Assembly: GCF_900101385.1 (NCBI RefSeq)
Contig: NZ_FMZB01000001.1
Span: 496,001 to 560,000, forward strand
Length of the DNA stretch: 64,000 nt
Direction of reading: 5' to 3'
Source of the DNA: Terribacillus halophilus
GTDB lineage: Bacteria; Bacillota; Bacilli; Bacillales; Amphibacillaceae
In this document: positions 31,649-42,222 of the stretch, one piece after another
Layout: each line of letters opens with the position of its first letter
How positions within the stretch are numbered: position 1 is the first letter of the stretch
Translations under genes and position numbers: made by a program
Notes under the pieces: model-generated
What the model saw: only the letters and a program-made list of their open reading frames with translations
The model's database searches: none
Told to the model about the DNA's origin: nothing

Positions 31649-33439
31649 ATGACAAATCAAGTATACAAAGCAGAAACACTAGCATTGCATGGCGGGCAAG
31701 CACCAGATCCGACGACAGGTTCAAGAGCGGTGCCACTTTACCAAACAACTTCTTACTTGTTCCATGATACAGATCACGCAGAGCGTCTATTCGCGCTGGA
31801 TGAGCCAGGAAATATCTATTCCCGAATCGGCAACCCTACCGTGGATGTTTTGGAAAAACGGATTGCATTGCTGGAAGATGGTGTCGCAGCAGTCGGTGTT
31901 GCATCTGGCATGGCAGCAATCAGCTACAGCATTCTCAATCTGGCAGGCGCTGGAGATGAAATCGTGGCGGCAACCAACTTGTATGGAGGAACGTACAACC
32001 TTTTCCAAACAACACTTCCACGCTATGGAATCACTGTCAAATTCGTCGATCCAACTGATCCGGAAGCATTCCGTGCGGCAATCACAGATAAAACCAAAGC
32101 TGTTTTCGCGGAAATCATCGGAAATCCGAGTCTGCATGTACTCGACGTGGAAGCAGTGGCGGAGGTGGCGCATGATGCGGGAATTCCGCTCATTGTCGAC
32201 AGTACGTTCGCTACACCAATTTTAAGCAAGCCAATAACACTTGGTGCGGATATTGTCGTCCACAGTGCGACAAAATGGATCGGCGGTCACGGTACTTCCA
32301 TAGGTGGATTGATTGTTGACGGAGGCCGGTTTGATTGGAATTCACCGAAATTTCCGACTTTTACGGAGCCTGATCCAAGCTACAACGGTATCCGCTACGC
32401 ATTCGATTTCGGTACACTTGCTTTCAGCACGAAACTGCGTGTCCAATTACTGCGCGATTTAGGTGCTGCACTTAGCCCATTCAATGCATGGCAGCTCATC
32501 CAAGGTTTGGAGACATTGCATTTGCGCGTGGAACGCCATGTACAAAATGCCGAAAAGTTGGCAAATTATCTAGAACAGCATCCAGCAGTCGATTGGGTTG
32601 CTTATCCGGGACTCAGCAGCCATCCTTCCTATGAAATCGGAAAAAGGGTGCTTCCTGCTGGTGCTGGTTCCATTGTCAACTTTGGTATCAAAGGCGGAAG
32701 GGAAGCGGGTGCTGCATTGATCAATAATGTTGCGCTTTGGTCGCATGTTGCCAATGTCGGTGATGCTAAATCATTGATCATCCATCCTGCATCCACTACA
32801 CATTTGCAGCTAGATGCCGAAGGATTGGCAGCTACCGGAGTAAAAGAGGAATTGGTCCGGTTGTCTGTTGGAATCGAATCAGTCGATGATCTCATCCACG
32901 ACTTGGATCGTGCATTGGAGAAGGCTACTGGAATCCGTTCGGAGTCACGAAAGATCGTCATCAATGATGAAGCTGTCATCCGGGAAGTGCTTGGCGGTGC
33001 AACGGATGCCCAGGGCCGTCAAAAGACAATAGCAGTAGTGGGACTGAGCAGCAAAGAGCAGCGTCCAAGCAACCGATTGGCTCGGAAAATGCAGCGGCTC
33101 GGCTACAAGATCATACCGGTAAACCCTGCTGAAACAACTGTTCTAGGAGAAAAAGCTTATCCGGACCTGAAAAGCGTACCAGAGAAAATCGATATCGCTC
33201 AGATTTTCCGCAGTCCGGAAGCAGCTGTAGAGCTGGCCAAGGAAGCAGCAGAGGTTCGTCCGGGAATATTCTGGCTGCAGGAAGGTGTCGTTTCTGAAGA
33301 AGCAGCTGCGATTACGCGTGAAGCGGGATTGGAAGTTGTCCATAACCGCTGCACCTATAAAGAAGCACAGCGACTGCGCGGAACGATCAGCACCTATGCA
33401 TGTGAACTGGATGATAAAGGAGTAGCAATTGATGAATAA
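31649..33439 (+). CDS. metY: O-acetylhomoserine sulfhydrylase fused to a CoA-binding domain
   Basis: 596 residues, versus about 430 for MetY alone. Residues 1 to about 430 are a PLP enzyme of the Cys/Met metabolism family ([20 protein letters not shown] lysine in [18 protein letters not shown]) that makes homocysteine and acetate from O-acetylhomoserine and sulfide. From about 455 on there is a Rossmann-like CoA_binding_2 (YccU-type) domain: [57 protein letters not shown]. The ATG at 31649 follows CTGGAGGA. The fusion has an uninterrupted frame. It overlaps ssuA-like by 8 bp. Confidence 0.93.
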   Translation: MTNQVYKAETLALHGGQAPDPTTGSRAVPLYQTTSYLFHDTDHAERLFALDEPGNIYSRIGNPTVDVLEKRIALLEDGVAAVGVASGMAAISYSILNLAGAGDEIVAATNLYGGTYNLFQTTLPRYGITVKFVDPTDPEAFRAAITDKTKAVFAEIIGNPSLHVLDVEAVAEVAHDAGIPLIVDSTFATPILSKPITLGADIVVHSATKWIGGHGTSIGGLIVDGGRFDWNSPKFPTFTEPDPSYNGIRYAFDFGTLAFSTKLRVQLLRDLGAALSPFNAWQLIQGLETLHLRVERHVQNAEKLANYLEQHPAVDWVAYPGLSSHPSYEIGKRVLPAGAGSIVNFGIKGGREAGAALINNVALWSHVANVGDAKSLIIHPASTTHLQLDAEGLAATGVKEELVRLSVGIESVDDLIHDLDRALEKATGIRSESRKIVINDEAVIREVLGGATDAQGRQKTIAVVGLSSKEQRPSNRLARKMQRLGYKIIPVNPAETTVLGEKAYPDLKSVPEKIDIAQIFRSPEAAVELAKEAAEVRPGIFWLQEGVVSEEAAAITREAGLEVVHNRCTYKEAQRLRGTISTYACELDDKGVAIDE

Positions 33440-34433
33440 GATTCCCCTTATAGATAAAAGAAGTTTACTGGCTTTACTCAGTGTTTTTGTCATCGTCTTT
33501 CTCACTGCTTGCGGGAACTCAAGCAGTGCATCGGGCGATTTAAAACAGATTCGCTTGGATTATGCTTACTATTCCCCGGCCAGTTTGGTGATAAAAAATA
33601 AAGGGTGGGCAGAAGAAGCGTTCAAAGATCAAGACATTGAAGTCACTTGGACACTCAGCCAAGGAAGTAACAAGGCCCTTGAATTCCTTAATAGCAACAG
33701 CGTGGACTTTGGTTCCACAGCAGGAAGTGCTGCCTTGCTTGCCAAGGCGAATGGGAATCCGATCAAAGGTGTGTACTTGGCATCGAAGCCGGAATGGACG
33801 GCACTTGTTACAGCGAAAGATAGCGACATTAAAGATCCCGCTGATCTGAAAGGAAAGAAAGTAGCCGCCACTGTCGGTACTGATCCATATATTTTCCTCC
33901 AGCGTTCCCTGCAGGAAGCTGGTCTGGATGAACAAGATGTCGAAATCGTCAACTTGCAGCATGCCGATGGAGCAAGCGCCCTGCTTTCCGGCGATGTGGA
34001 TGCATGGGCCGGTCTTGATCCCCACATGGCAAAGCTGGAGCTGGAAAATGACACGCAATTATTTTATCGGAACGAAGATTTCAACACATATAATTTCCTG
34101 AATGTTCGGGAAGAATTCGCTGAAAATCATCCCGAAGCTGTGAAGGAAGTCTTGAAACTTTATGACAAAGCAAGAGCATGGATTGAAGAAAATCCGGAAG
34201 AGACAGCTGAAATCGTTGCCAAAGAAGCAAATATCAGCCAGGAAGTAGCTGCAAAACAGCTGGAACGGAATGATTTCTCTGAAGCTGTACCAGGGGATAC
34301 CCAGCGGGAGATCCTGCATTCATCGGGTGCTGTTCTGGAAAAAGCGAATCTATGGAAAGGCAACAAAGATGTAGCGGAAACGGTTGATAGTTATATCGAG
34401 CCGAAATTCGCGCAAGAACTTGGAGAGGAATGA
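33432..34433 (+). CDS. Sulfonate-type ABC transporter substrate-binding lipoprotein
   Basis: About 334 residues with a lipoprotein signal ([17 protein letters not shown]). The mature part is an SsuA/NMT1-like receptor: [58 protein letters not shown]. Such proteins bind sulfonates, taurine or related small molecules. It starts at ATG 33432 inside the metY end, behind AAAGGAG. No ssuD monooxygenase is in the operon, so the sulfur compound may be handled otherwise. Confidence 0.87.
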   Translation: MNKIPLIDKRSLLALLSVFVIVFLTACGNSSSASGDLKQIRLDYAYYSPASLVIKNKGWAEEAFKDQDIEVTWTLSQGSNKALEFLNSNSVDFGSTAGSAALLAKANGNPIKGVYLASKPEWTALVTAKDSDIKDPADLKGKKVAATVGTDPYIFLQRSLQEAGLDEQDVEIVNLQHADGASALLSGDVDAWAGLDPHMAKLELENDTQLFYRNEDFNTYNFLNVREEFAENHPEAVKEVLKLYDKARAWIEENPEETAEIVAKEANISQEVAAKQLERNDFSEAVPGDTQREILHSSGAVLEKANLWKGNKDVAETVDSYIEPKFAQELGEE

Positions 34434-34439
34434 TGATTT

Positions 34440-35216
34440 ATGTGGAAGAAATTACGGACACATCCTGTACTGCTCGGTTCATTGCTGCCGATTCTTTTAC
34501 TGGCAGCGTGGGAAATCTTGAGCAGGGCAGGAGTCATTCCTGCCTATCAGCTACCTGCGCCTAGTGCCATTCTGTCAACGATCATTACTTATTTGCAGGA
34601 CGGTACATTGCAGGATCATGTATTACTTACCGTTTACCGCCTATTCATTGGTTTCATCATCGGGACAGCCGCTGCTATCCTTTTGGGGACACTTGTAGGT
34701 TATTCCGAACTTGCAGAGCGATTTTTCGATCCGCTGATCCAAGCATTCCGTTCGATTCCATCTCTGGCATGGGTTCCTTTATTCATCCTTTGGATGGGGA
34801 TCGGTGAAACATCGAAAGTGACATTGATCGCAGTTGGCGTATTCTTCCCTGTTTACTTGAATATCGTCGATGGTATCCGCGGCGTGGATCGTAAACTGAT
34901 TGAAGTAGGCAGGATGTATGGACTGGACGGTGTAGCGCTTGTAAGAAGGATCATCCTTCCTGCATCATTGCCTTCATTCCTGACCGGTTTGCGGAGCGGT
35001 CTCGGACTGGGCTGGATGTTCGTTGTTGCGGCGGAAATCATGGGGGCCAGCCAAGGGCTCGGTTATCTGCTTATTTTAGGGCAGAACACATACGCCCCCG
35101 ATGTGATTATTGCCAGTATTTTCCTGTTTGCCCTGCTTGGAAAATTGACGGATTGGGTGTTGAAGCTCATACAGAAGCGATCGCTTCATTGGCAGGATAC
35201 AGCACTAGCGAAATGA
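34440..35216 (+). CDS. Sulfonate-type ABC transporter permease
   Basis: 258 residues with six helices. The EAA-like loop that contacts the ATPase is [20 protein letters not shown], then [18 protein letters not shown], as in SsuC/TauC. Six bp after the binding-protein gene. Confidence 0.9.
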   Translation: MWKKLRTHPVLLGSLLPILLLAAWEILSRAGVIPAYQLPAPSAILSTIITYLQDGTLQDHVLLTVYRLFIGFIIGTAAAILLGTLVGYSELAERFFDPLIQAFRSIPSLAWVPLFILWMGIGETSKVTLIAVGVFFPVYLNIVDGIRGVDRKLIEVGRMYGLDGVALVRRIILPASLPSFLTGLRSGLGLGWMFVVAAEIMGASQGLGYLLILGQNTYAPDVIIASIFLFALLGKLTDWVLKLIQKRSLHWQDTALAK

Positions 35217-35232
35217 CAAGGGAGGAATCAGC

Positions 35233-35985
35233 ATGACATTACAAGTGGTTCAGCTGGGGAGGCGCTTTGGGGAAAAGCAAGTTCTGCAGCAAGTGAATTT
35301 CTCGGTCGGAAAGGGAGAAATCGTCAGCCTGCTCGGTACAAGCGGCTGCGGAAAAAGTACAGTACTGCGGGCGCTGGCTGGTCTTGATCCGGATTATGAA
35401 GGAAATATCACCATAGCTTCCGACCAGCGTGTTGGGTTTATCTTTCAGGAGCCGCGGCTCTTGCCATGGAAAACGGTGTTAGCCAATGCCACTTTCGGCT
35501 TGAAGGGCGATCGGAAAGCCAATGAAGAAAAAGCTCGCCGTTATTTGGAGCTGGTCGGTCTGAAGGAAGCGGAAAAACTATATCCTCGTGAGCTTTCCGG
35601 AGGGATGGCGCAGCGAGCTGCCATCGCCCGTGCACTCGTCACGGAACCTGATATTCTACTGCTCGATGAACCGTTCAGTGCATTGGATGCATTTACAAAG
35701 ATGCAGCTGCAGGAACTCCTTTTGAGGATTTGGGAAGAATTCGGCACGACGATCATCCTTGTGACGCATGATATCGACGAAGCCTTGTATTTGAGCGATC
35801 GTGTCTTGCTTTTGCAAGGAAGACCATCCACATTGGCAAAGGATTTGAAAATAGCGCTATCAAGACCGCGCTCCCGCGGCAGCGCAGCTCTTGGCAAATG
35901 GAAAGAAGACATACTAGATTTACTGGAAGGGAAGGAACAGACATATGACTACAGCCTTGTCACCAAAATCGGACAGAAAGCATAA
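35233..35985 (+). CDS. Sulfonate-type ABC transporter ATP-binding protein
   Basis: 250 residues. Walker [13 protein letters not shown]-loop [14 protein letters not shown], signature [15 protein letters not shown], Walker [14 protein letters not shown] and the switch His in [16 protein letters not shown]. The SsuB/TauB group. GGGAGGAATCAGC precedes the ATG. Its last 41 bp overlap the acyl-CoA synthetase gene. Confidence 0.92.
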   Translation: MTLQVVQLGRRFGEKQVLQQVNFSVGKGEIVSLLGTSGCGKSTVLRALAGLDPDYEGNITIASDQRVGFIFQEPRLLPWKTVLANATFGLKGDRKANEEKARRYLELVGLKEAEKLYPRELSGGMAQRAAIARALVTEPDILLLDEPFSALDAFTKMQLQELLLRIWEEFGTTIILVTHDIDEALYLSDRVLLLQGRPSTLAKDLKIALSRPRSRGSAALGKWKEDILDLLEGKEQTYDYSLVTKIGQKA

Positions 35986-37630
35986 TCTGCCGAGCTATCA
36001 AGAGGCAGTGAACAGTCACGACTGGAAAGCGCTTGAAGGAGAACTGCTTGGCAGAAAAGATGGTAAATGCAACGCTTCCTACGAAGCTGTCGATCGCCAT
36101 GTAGCAGAAGGTTATGGCGGAAAGACTGCATTGCATTATGTGAAGGACGGGGTGCTGGAATCCAGTTTGACATTTGGGGAACTGCAGCAAAAAGTCGAAC
36201 ATTATGCAAAAGTTCTTCGCTCACATGGTGTAACCAAAGGAGACCGCGTCTTCATCTTTCTTCCGAAGAATCCCGAATGCTATGTTGCCATCTTGGCTAC
36301 GATCAGGATCGGTGCCATTGCGGGTCCGCTGTTCGAAGCGTTCATGGAAGATGCGGTACGGGATCGTATCAATGATTGCGGTGGCACCTTGCTTATCACA
36401 GATCAGGATTTGATCAAGCGGGTTCCTGCAAAGGATATCCCTTCCTTGCAAAAGATTCTATTAATAGAAGATATGAATGCAGCGCAGCCAGATTCGTCCA
36501 TCTCAGGAGACGTGGAATGGGTTGACAAAGAAGATGGCCTGCTCATCCATTACACAAGCGGCTCGACTGGGAAGCCCAAGGGCGTTTTCCATGTCCATCG
36601 TTCTCTGATTCATCATGCTGTGTCAGGTAAATGGGTACTGGATATCCAAGATGATGATGTATATTGGTGCACATCCCATCCTGGCTGGGTCACAGGAAGT
36701 GTTTATGGTTTGTTCGCACCGTGGCTGAACAGGGCGACAATCGTCATCCAAGGCGGACGCTTCAAAGCAGAATCCTGGTATAAAATCATTGAAGATTTAC
36801 AGGTGACGACACTGTACAGCGCGCCGACCGCTTTTCGTTTGCTGAAGGCAAAAGGCGATTTGTATAAAGACTATGATCTATCCAGCTTGCGCCATATCCT
36901 CAGTGTCGGAGAGCCGCTCAACCCTGATGTCATTACATGGGCTTGGGATAACTTGCAGCTGCGAATCCATGATACATGGTGGATGACGGAAACGGGCGGA
37001 CATATAATTGTCAACCTGCCATCAGAACCTATTAAACCTGGTTCCATGGGCCGTGCATTCCCAGGTATCCAAGTTGGCATCCTGGATGAAGAAGGCAAAG
37101 AATTGCCACCCAATACGATTGGTCAGCTGGCCGTCAAGACTCCGTGGCCTGGTCTGATGCAGGATATTTGGGGCGATAGAGGAAAGTATGATAGTTACTT
37201 CGTCTATCCAGGATGGTATATCTCCGGGGACCTAGCATTGAAGGATGAAGATGGTTATGTCTTCTTCCAAGGACGCAATGATGACATGATCAATTCCTCC
37301 GGAGAGCGTATCGGACCTTTCGAAGTGGAAAGTAAGCTGATTGAGCACCCTGCTGTTGCAGAAGCCGGTGTAATCGGCAAACCGGATCCTGTGCGCGGAG
37401 AGATCGTCAAAGCATTCATCACGTTGCGGGATGGCTATGAGGAAACGCCAGAGCTGCTTGAATCATTGCGGTTATTCGTTCGTAAAAATCTGGCCGCGCA
37501 TGCAGCACCGAGGGAAATAGAAGTAATGGCCGAGCTGCCGAAAACACAAATCAGCGGAAAAATCCTGCGCCGGGAATTGAAGCAGTGGGAATTGGAGAAA
37601 GAATTAGCATTAAAAACGCCTTCCGAATGA
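35945..37630 (+). CDS. Acetyl-CoA synthetase-like AMP-forming ligase
   Basis: 561 residues of the ANL superfamily. ATP-binding P-loop [16 protein letters not shown], aromatic motif [11 protein letters not shown], hinge/A8 region [20 protein letters not shown], and the C-terminal lysine in [15 protein letters not shown], the acetylation-controlled site of acetyl-CoA synthetases. Tryptophan in the DTWWMTETG motif favours acetate or another short acid. It is the last gene of the SAM-controlled operon, whose MetY step releases acetate from acetyl-CoA-derived O-acetylhomoserine. A start at ATG 35945 within ssuB, with GGAAGGGAAGG upstream, implies coupling. Confidence 0.85.
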   Translation: MTTALSPKSDRKHNLPSYQEAVNSHDWKALEGELLGRKDGKCNASYEAVDRHVAEGYGGKTALHYVKDGVLESSLTFGELQQKVEHYAKVLRSHGVTKGDRVFIFLPKNPECYVAILATIRIGAIAGPLFEAFMEDAVRDRINDCGGTLLITDQDLIKRVPAKDIPSLQKILLIEDMNAAQPDSSISGDVEWVDKEDGLLIHYTSGSTGKPKGVFHVHRSLIHHAVSGKWVLDIQDDDVYWCTSHPGWVTGSVYGLFAPWLNRATIVIQGGRFKAESWYKIIEDLQVTTLYSAPTAFRLLKAKGDLYKDYDLSSLRHILSVGEPLNPDVITWAWDNLQLRIHDTWWMTETGGHIIVNLPSEPIKPGSMGRAFPGIQVGILDEEGKELPPNTIGQLAVKTPWPGLMQDIWGDRGKYDSYFVYPGWYISGDLALKDEDGYVFFQGRNDDMINSSGERIGPFEVESKLIEHPAVAEAGVIGKPDPVRGEIVKAFITLRDGYEETPELLESLRLFVRKNLAAHAAPREIEVMAELPKTQISGKILRRELKQWELEKELALKTPSE

Positions 37631-37645
37631 GGAAGGCGTTTTTAA
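37610..37645. terminator. Terminator of the met/ssu operon
   Basis: Fifteen-bp perfect arms (37610-37624 and 37631-37645) with A- and T-rich outer ends around GAATGA. It overlaps the ligase's last codons. Confidence 0.9.
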
Positions 37646-37846
37646 TGCGAAAATAACACGGACGGCTAGTACTGGATATAAAGTTTTGTGCTAACTCATG
37701 ACATAGCTTGAAAAACTTTCAGGGCATTGCCGACAGCAAATGGAACATTTGGCGGCGGATGCATCAGGTATACAGAAGTACCTGTTAAAGGAATAGATAG
37801 CTTGTGTTCGGACAAACCTAAACGAAACGTTATAGGAGGTCATCAC

Positions 37847-38716
37847 ATGTTTTATCATGTCAAACAATTGCAATATAACGCCAAACCAACTCGTCCTGAC
37901 CCAGTTTATGCAAAGAAACTGCAGGAAGTCTTAGGGGGTCAATTTGGTGAAATTTCGGTTATGATGCAGTATTTGTTCCAAGGCTGGAACTGCCGTGCCG
38001 AAGGGAAATACCGTGATATGCTCCTTGATATTGCAACAGAGGAAATTGCACATGTGGAGATGCTAGCAACCATGATTGCGCAGTTGCTTGATGGGGCGCC
38101 GGCTCATGATCAAGATGAAGCAGCGAAAGATCCTGTTGTAGAAGCTGTACTCGGAGGGATGAACCCACAGCATGCCATTGTGGGTGGCTTAGGGGCAAGA
38201 GCCGATGATAGCTCGGGTTATCCTTGGAATGCGCGATACATTATTTCTAGCGGTAACTTGCTGGCAGACTTCCGTGCCAATCTTAATGCTGAATCACAAG
38301 GACGGCTTCAGGTTTGCCGGCTTTATGAAATGACGACAGATCCTGGCGTAAGGGATATGCTTTCCTTCCTTATTGCAAGAGATACGATGCATCAGAATCA
38401 ATGGATGGCAGCAATCGAAGATTTGGAATCCACTCAAGGTTCGATTGTACCGAGTACGTTCAATCAAGAGGCGGAGAAGCAGGAAGTATCTTATACGTTC
38501 ATGAACTTTTCTGAGGGGGAAGAAAGCAAGAGTGGACGCTGGGCTAATGGATCATCTTTTGATGGACAAGCTACATTTGAATATGACGGTGCTCCGAAGC
38601 CGATGGGACAAATTCCTTTCCTGCAGCCTGGTCCTCCTTATCTCCATGGAACTGCGCCGGAGGAAATGCGCATTCAGCAAGGAAAAGGAAAAATGGAACC
38701 ACCTGGCCAGTCTTAA
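37847..38716 (+). CDS. Manganese catalase (copy 3 of 3)
   Basis: 289 residues. Ligand segments GGQFGEISVMMQYLFQG, TEEIAHVEML, NAESQGRLQVCRLYEM and DTMHQNQW are present, so it should be active. The tail (from about 230) differs from the other two and ends in GKGKMEPPGQS. Start at 37847 behind ATAGGAGG; in-frame sequence upstream has no family similarity. Monocistronic. Confidence 0.95.
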   Translation: MFYHVKQLQYNAKPTRPDPVYAKKLQEVLGGQFGEISVMMQYLFQGWNCRAEGKYRDMLLDIATEEIAHVEMLATMIAQLLDGAPAHDQDEAAKDPVVEAVLGGMNPQHAIVGGLGARADDSSGYPWNARYIISSGNLLADFRANLNAESQGRLQVCRLYEMTTDPGVRDMLSFLIARDTMHQNQWMAAIEDLESTQGSIVPSTFNQEAEKQEVSYTFMNFSEGEESKSGRWANGSSFDGQATFEYDGAPKPMGQIPFLQPGPPYLHGTAPEEMRIQQGKGKMEPPGQS

Positions 38717-39563
38717 AGGAGAAAGAAGGTATGATGCTGCGATGTCGTTTCATTATCCTTGGCTCTCTGACAGTTAATCTCACCAGTTACTTTGACGACT
38801 GGTGGGACACACTGTATTGTTTTGCGGGCTGATCACAATCCAATCTTTTTCTTTGTAGTGATTAAGAACGAATCAAAACGAGGTATGAAGCATGCCAGGC
38901 CTACTACGGATAATTTGTTCTTCTTGAAACGGATGGTACAATTTTTCCTTCTCATAATTAGCAGCAGGAATCCTTGCAAGTTCCAAAGCAAGGAGTATCC
39001 AGACTTCCATTTCATATTTTGAGGTGAACAAAGTGTTAAAAGAGCAACAGACAGCGATGCTGTCTGTTTTTATTTGCGCTGGAAATCATCAAATAGTGGA
39101 CGAGGTCCCCTGTTGTTTGCCGCAGCAGCTAAGCGTACGCATCCTGAATCCTACTGTTTTGATATGCAATTTGCAAATCGACATGACGAGCATTGCTGTC
39201 CTGCATCAATTTTGGCTGATTGACAGTTGATGTTTCCCTTCAGTTCCAATAAAAGCTCTTGCTCTTGTTGGAATAGGATATCTGTTCCCTATTTTGAAAT
39301 CTGCGCAAGTGTTTCTAAAAGAGTTTATTATTGCCACCATAATTGCCGATGAACTGAAGATTGGTTATAAACTCCCGGTAATCGGGGATTCGCAATTTTC
39401 TAGCCTCGTATCAACCTATGCCTATCAGGTTGTAAGCGCTGACACAAAAGGCGTGCGGAAACTTGTAAATTTCTTTAAAATTAATTTACGCAAAGCCCTT
39501 TACATTCTCAAAAAAAGGATTAATATAGAATGAGTTTGATTTTAACGAAAAGGAGAATGTCTG
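38717..39563. other. 847-bp stretch without a recognisable gene
   Basis: Holds CACCAGT...ACTGGTG (about 38782-38803), which may end the catalase transcript, and a clear terminator AACAGACAGC-GAT-GCTGTCTGTT plus T-run (39046-39072). Short open frames here lack binding sites and natural composition, so I do not call them genes. It may be the remains of a lost gene. Confidence 0.5.
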
Positions 39564-40931
39564 TTGGGTAACCATCCAACTTCTACATCTGAGCAAACGT
39601 TGTTTCGTATCTCTTGGCCACTGTTTATTGAATTGGCCCTTCATATGGGAATGGGTATCGTTGCTACACTGATGCTGAGTCATTACTCAGATTTAGCTGC
39701 TGCCGGAGTCGGCGTAGCCAATCAGTTGATTAGCATTTTTATTTTGGTTTTTAACGTCACGTCTATTGCCTCCATGATCATCATCGGCCAAAAGCTCGGT
39801 GCAGAGGATTTGGCTCAAGCCCGGCAGACAGCCCGGACAGCATTCGGTATGAACTTTTGGTTTGGATTGATCGTTTCTGCTGTCGTCGTATTGTTCGGTT
39901 CTGTATTTCTAAGTTTCTTTGATTTAAAAGGTGAGACGCTTGCATATGCGACTACCTTTGTAAAAATAAGTGGCGCATCATTGTTCCTGGAATCATTGTC
40001 TTTGACGCTTAGTGCGATCCTGCGCGCGAATGGCCGTACAAAAGTATCCATGGTCGTTGCAGTCTTAATGAACGTATTGAGTGTGATAGGTTATGTGGTA
40101 GCAATCTTTGGCTTGTTCGGTATGCCGGTCACTGGAGTTATCGGCGTATCTTGGACAATTGTGATCGCACGTATTTTTGCGGTTGTTGTATTGTTTTACT
40201 TTGTTTCCCGTTACTTGGCAATTCGTTTTACAGGAACGAATTTGATTAAGCTGCATGTCAAAGATATCAAGGACATCCTTGTCATCGGTGTTCCATCCGC
40301 AGCCGAGAACTTGTCCTATCAATATTCCCAGATTGTCATTACAGCAATCGTGGCGAATTTCGGGGATGCTTCACTGGCAGCGCGTGTATATATCAATAAT
40401 ATCTCCATGCTTTGCTATTTGTTCACATTGTCCATTGCCGAAGGTACCCAGCTGCTTGTGTCCCGCTACATCGGCGGCAAGCAGTTCGACAGGGCATTGA
40501 AGCGAGGTTTGCGAACATTGAAGATTGCCATGATCGCATCTTTCATTGTTTCCATGGGCTTTGCTTTGACAGGTGCACCAATTCTGCAAATGTTCACTGA
40601 GGATCCTGCTATTTTAGCAGTAGGTATCCCGATTCTTTGGGCGGTTGCATTCACAGAGCCTGGCCGGGCGATGAATATCGTCTTGATGAGTTCCCTTAAA
40701 TCAGCGGGTGATGCAAAATTCCCGGCTATCATCGGTGTCATCAGCATGTGGGGTATCGCAGTACTCTTTAGCTATGCACTTGGTGTGTCTTTCGGTCTCG
40801 GGTTGCTTGGTGTCTGGATTGCAATGGGAATCGACGAATGGTTCCGCGGCATCTTTGCATACCGGAGATGGCGCTCACGTCCTTGGGAGAAGAAAGAACA
40901 GGCAGCGGTTCCGGAAACGGCACTCACTTAA
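39564..40931 (+). CDS. MATE-family multidrug exporter
   Basis: 455 residues, 12 helices, MatE domains repeated twice: SWPLFIELALHMGMGIVATL at the start, AILRANGRTKVSM in the first half, and MSSLKSAGDAKFPAIIGVIS in the second, the typical paired motif. Exports cationic compounds using Na+ or H+ gradients. TTG start at 39564, nine bp after AAGGAG; no in-frame ATG fits better. Confidence 0.88.
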   Translation: MGNHPTSTSEQTLFRISWPLFIELALHMGMGIVATLMLSHYSDLAAAGVGVANQLISIFILVFNVTSIASMIIIGQKLGAEDLAQARQTARTAFGMNFWFGLIVSAVVVLFGSVFLSFFDLKGETLAYATTFVKISGASLFLESLSLTLSAILRANGRTKVSMVVAVLMNVLSVIGYVVAIFGLFGMPVTGVIGVSWTIVIARIFAVVVLFYFVSRYLAIRFTGTNLIKLHVKDIKDILVIGVPSAAENLSYQYSQIVITAIVANFGDASLAARVYINNISMLCYLFTLSIAEGTQLLVSRYIGGKQFDRALKRGLRTLKIAMIASFIVSMGFALTGAPILQMFTEDPAILAVGIPILWAVAFTEPGRAMNIVLMSSLKSAGDAKFPAIIGVISMWGIAVLFSYALGVSFGLGLLGVWIAMGIDEWFRGIFAYRRWRSRPWEKKEQAAVPETALT

Positions 40932-40940
40932 TTATAGAAG

Positions 40941-40975
40941 AAAGGCAGCGACGCAAGGTCGGTGCCTTTTTTTGT
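40941..40975 (+). terminator. Terminator after the MATE gene
   Basis: AAAGGCAGCGAC / GTCGGTGCCTTT with one mismatch, followed by T-run. Confidence 0.8.
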
Positions 40976-41034
40976 TATGAAAATGTTAAGTTAAATAAAT
41001 ATATGAATAAATTGTTTTTTTCGGTTGATTTAAG

Positions 41035-41063
41035 TTGAATGTAGAGGGGCTTACTGTTATGAT
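41035..41063 (+). promoter_or_regulatory. Promoter of the cggR-gapA operon
   Basis: TTGAAT (41035-41040), 17-bp spacer, TATGAT (41058-41063). The CggR operator lies 33 bp downstream of it. Confidence 0.8.
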
Positions 41064-41095
41064 AATCGTGCAAGAGGAATTTTTTTTATAGCAAG

Positions 41096-41131
41096 TGGGA
41101 CAATATATGACATACTGGGACGTTTTTGACC
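41096..41131 (+). promoter_or_regulatory. CggR operator
   Basis: Two tandem half-operators: GGGAC-AATATA-TGAC (41097-41111) and GGGAC-GTTTTT-GACC (41117-41131), spaced as in the B. subtilis site CGGGACN6TGTCN4CGGGACN6TGTC. Between promoter and cggR, it would act as a repressor roadblock relieved by fructose-1,6-bisphosphate. Confidence 0.85.
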
Positions 41132-41160
41132 CATTAAGCTTTATGAAGAAGGGGTATGTT

Positions 41161-42183
41161 ATGCGATCGGTAATAGATCTACAAAAAAAGCTTTTCCCGG
41201 ATGTCCTGGCAATTATGCAGCGAAGATACGGCATCCTGCAATTTGTCAAGACAATGGGGCCGCTGGGACGTCGCACACTTGCTGAAAACATGAATCTTGC
41301 AGAACGAGTCGTCAGAGGTGAAATCGACTTCCTTCAGAACCAAGGATTGATCTATATCACGACAAAAGGGGTACAGATTACCGAGGAAGGATTGGAAGTT
41401 CACGAGCAATTGGAAGCATTTATGCTCGAAGCCTCTGAAATAGGTGTTTTGGAACAGCGTGTCCGGGAAACACTAGGAATAGATAATTGTATTGTCGTCC
41501 CCGGTAATAGTGATACCCAGGATTGGGTAAAACAAGAGATGGGAAAACGGTGCGCCCAGCTTCTGGAAGGTATGCTGCATCCGAACTATACGGTTGCAGT
41601 GACGGGAGGCACCACGATGGCAGCGCTGGCAGCAGCGATGCCGCCGATTCATACAGCGGAGAATGTCATGTTCGTGCCTGCACGCGGCGGTATTGGCGAG
41701 CAGGTGGAAAATGAAGCGAATACGATTTGTGCGGCGATGGCAAAACGCGCCAGAAGCCAGTACCGTTTGCTGTATGTTCCTGATCCTATCGGGGAAGAAT
41801 CTTATCAGACGATTATCGAAGAGCCTTCCGTCAAGGAAGTCCTGTCCATCATCAACCGTTCGAATGTGGTCATTCACGGTATCGGTGACGCCATGACGAT
41901 GGCAAAACGGAGACGGACGCCTGCACCACTTGTAGCGAAAATCAAAAGCGGTGTCGCAGTAAGTGAGGCATTTGGTTATTACTTCGATGCTGAGGGGAAT
42001 GTAGTCCACCGTGTACGGACGGTAGGATTACAGCTTGAGGACTTGGATAAAGCAGAACATGTAATAGCTATTGCAGGCGGTGCCTCGAAAGCTCGTGCGA
42101 TCGCCTCATACTTCAAACTGGGACAAAACAATATCCTGGTGACGGATGAGGCGGCAGCGAACCAGTTAATAAAGGGGTATTAA
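41161..42183 (+). CDS. cggR: Central glycolytic genes regulator
   Basis: 340 residues of the SorC/DeoR family: an N-terminal winged helix (TMGPLGRRTLAENMNLAERV, then VRGEIDFLQNQGLI) and a sugar-phosphate-binding domain with VVPGNSD, GGTTMAAL and VHGIGDAMTMAKRR. It represses its own operon until fructose-1,6-bisphosphate accumulates. ATG 41161 gives the family length; upstream in-frame ATGs lie within the operator. GAAGAAGGGG precedes. Confidence 0.95.
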   Translation: MRSVIDLQKKLFPDVLAIMQRRYGILQFVKTMGPLGRRTLAENMNLAERVVRGEIDFLQNQGLIYITTKGVQITEEGLEVHEQLEAFMLEASEIGVLEQRVRETLGIDNCIVVPGNSDTQDWVKQEMGKRCAQLLEGMLHPNYTVAVTGGTTMAALAAAMPPIHTAENVMFVPARGGIGEQVENEANTICAAMAKRARSQYRLLYVPDPIGEESYQTIIEEPSVKEVLSIINRSNVVIHGIGDAMTMAKRRRTPAPLVAKIKSGVAVSEAFGYYFDAEGNVVHRVRTVGLQLEDLDKAEHVIAIAGGASKARAIASYFKLGQNNILVTDEAAANQLIKGY

Positions 42184-42222
42184 ACCCTTTAATCATTCAG
42201 TTATTACAAGGAGGAAATTTTC

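Noticed and set aside
39294-39533. 79-residue open frame before the MATE gene
   Set aside because: No binding site and no recognisable family; probably chance.
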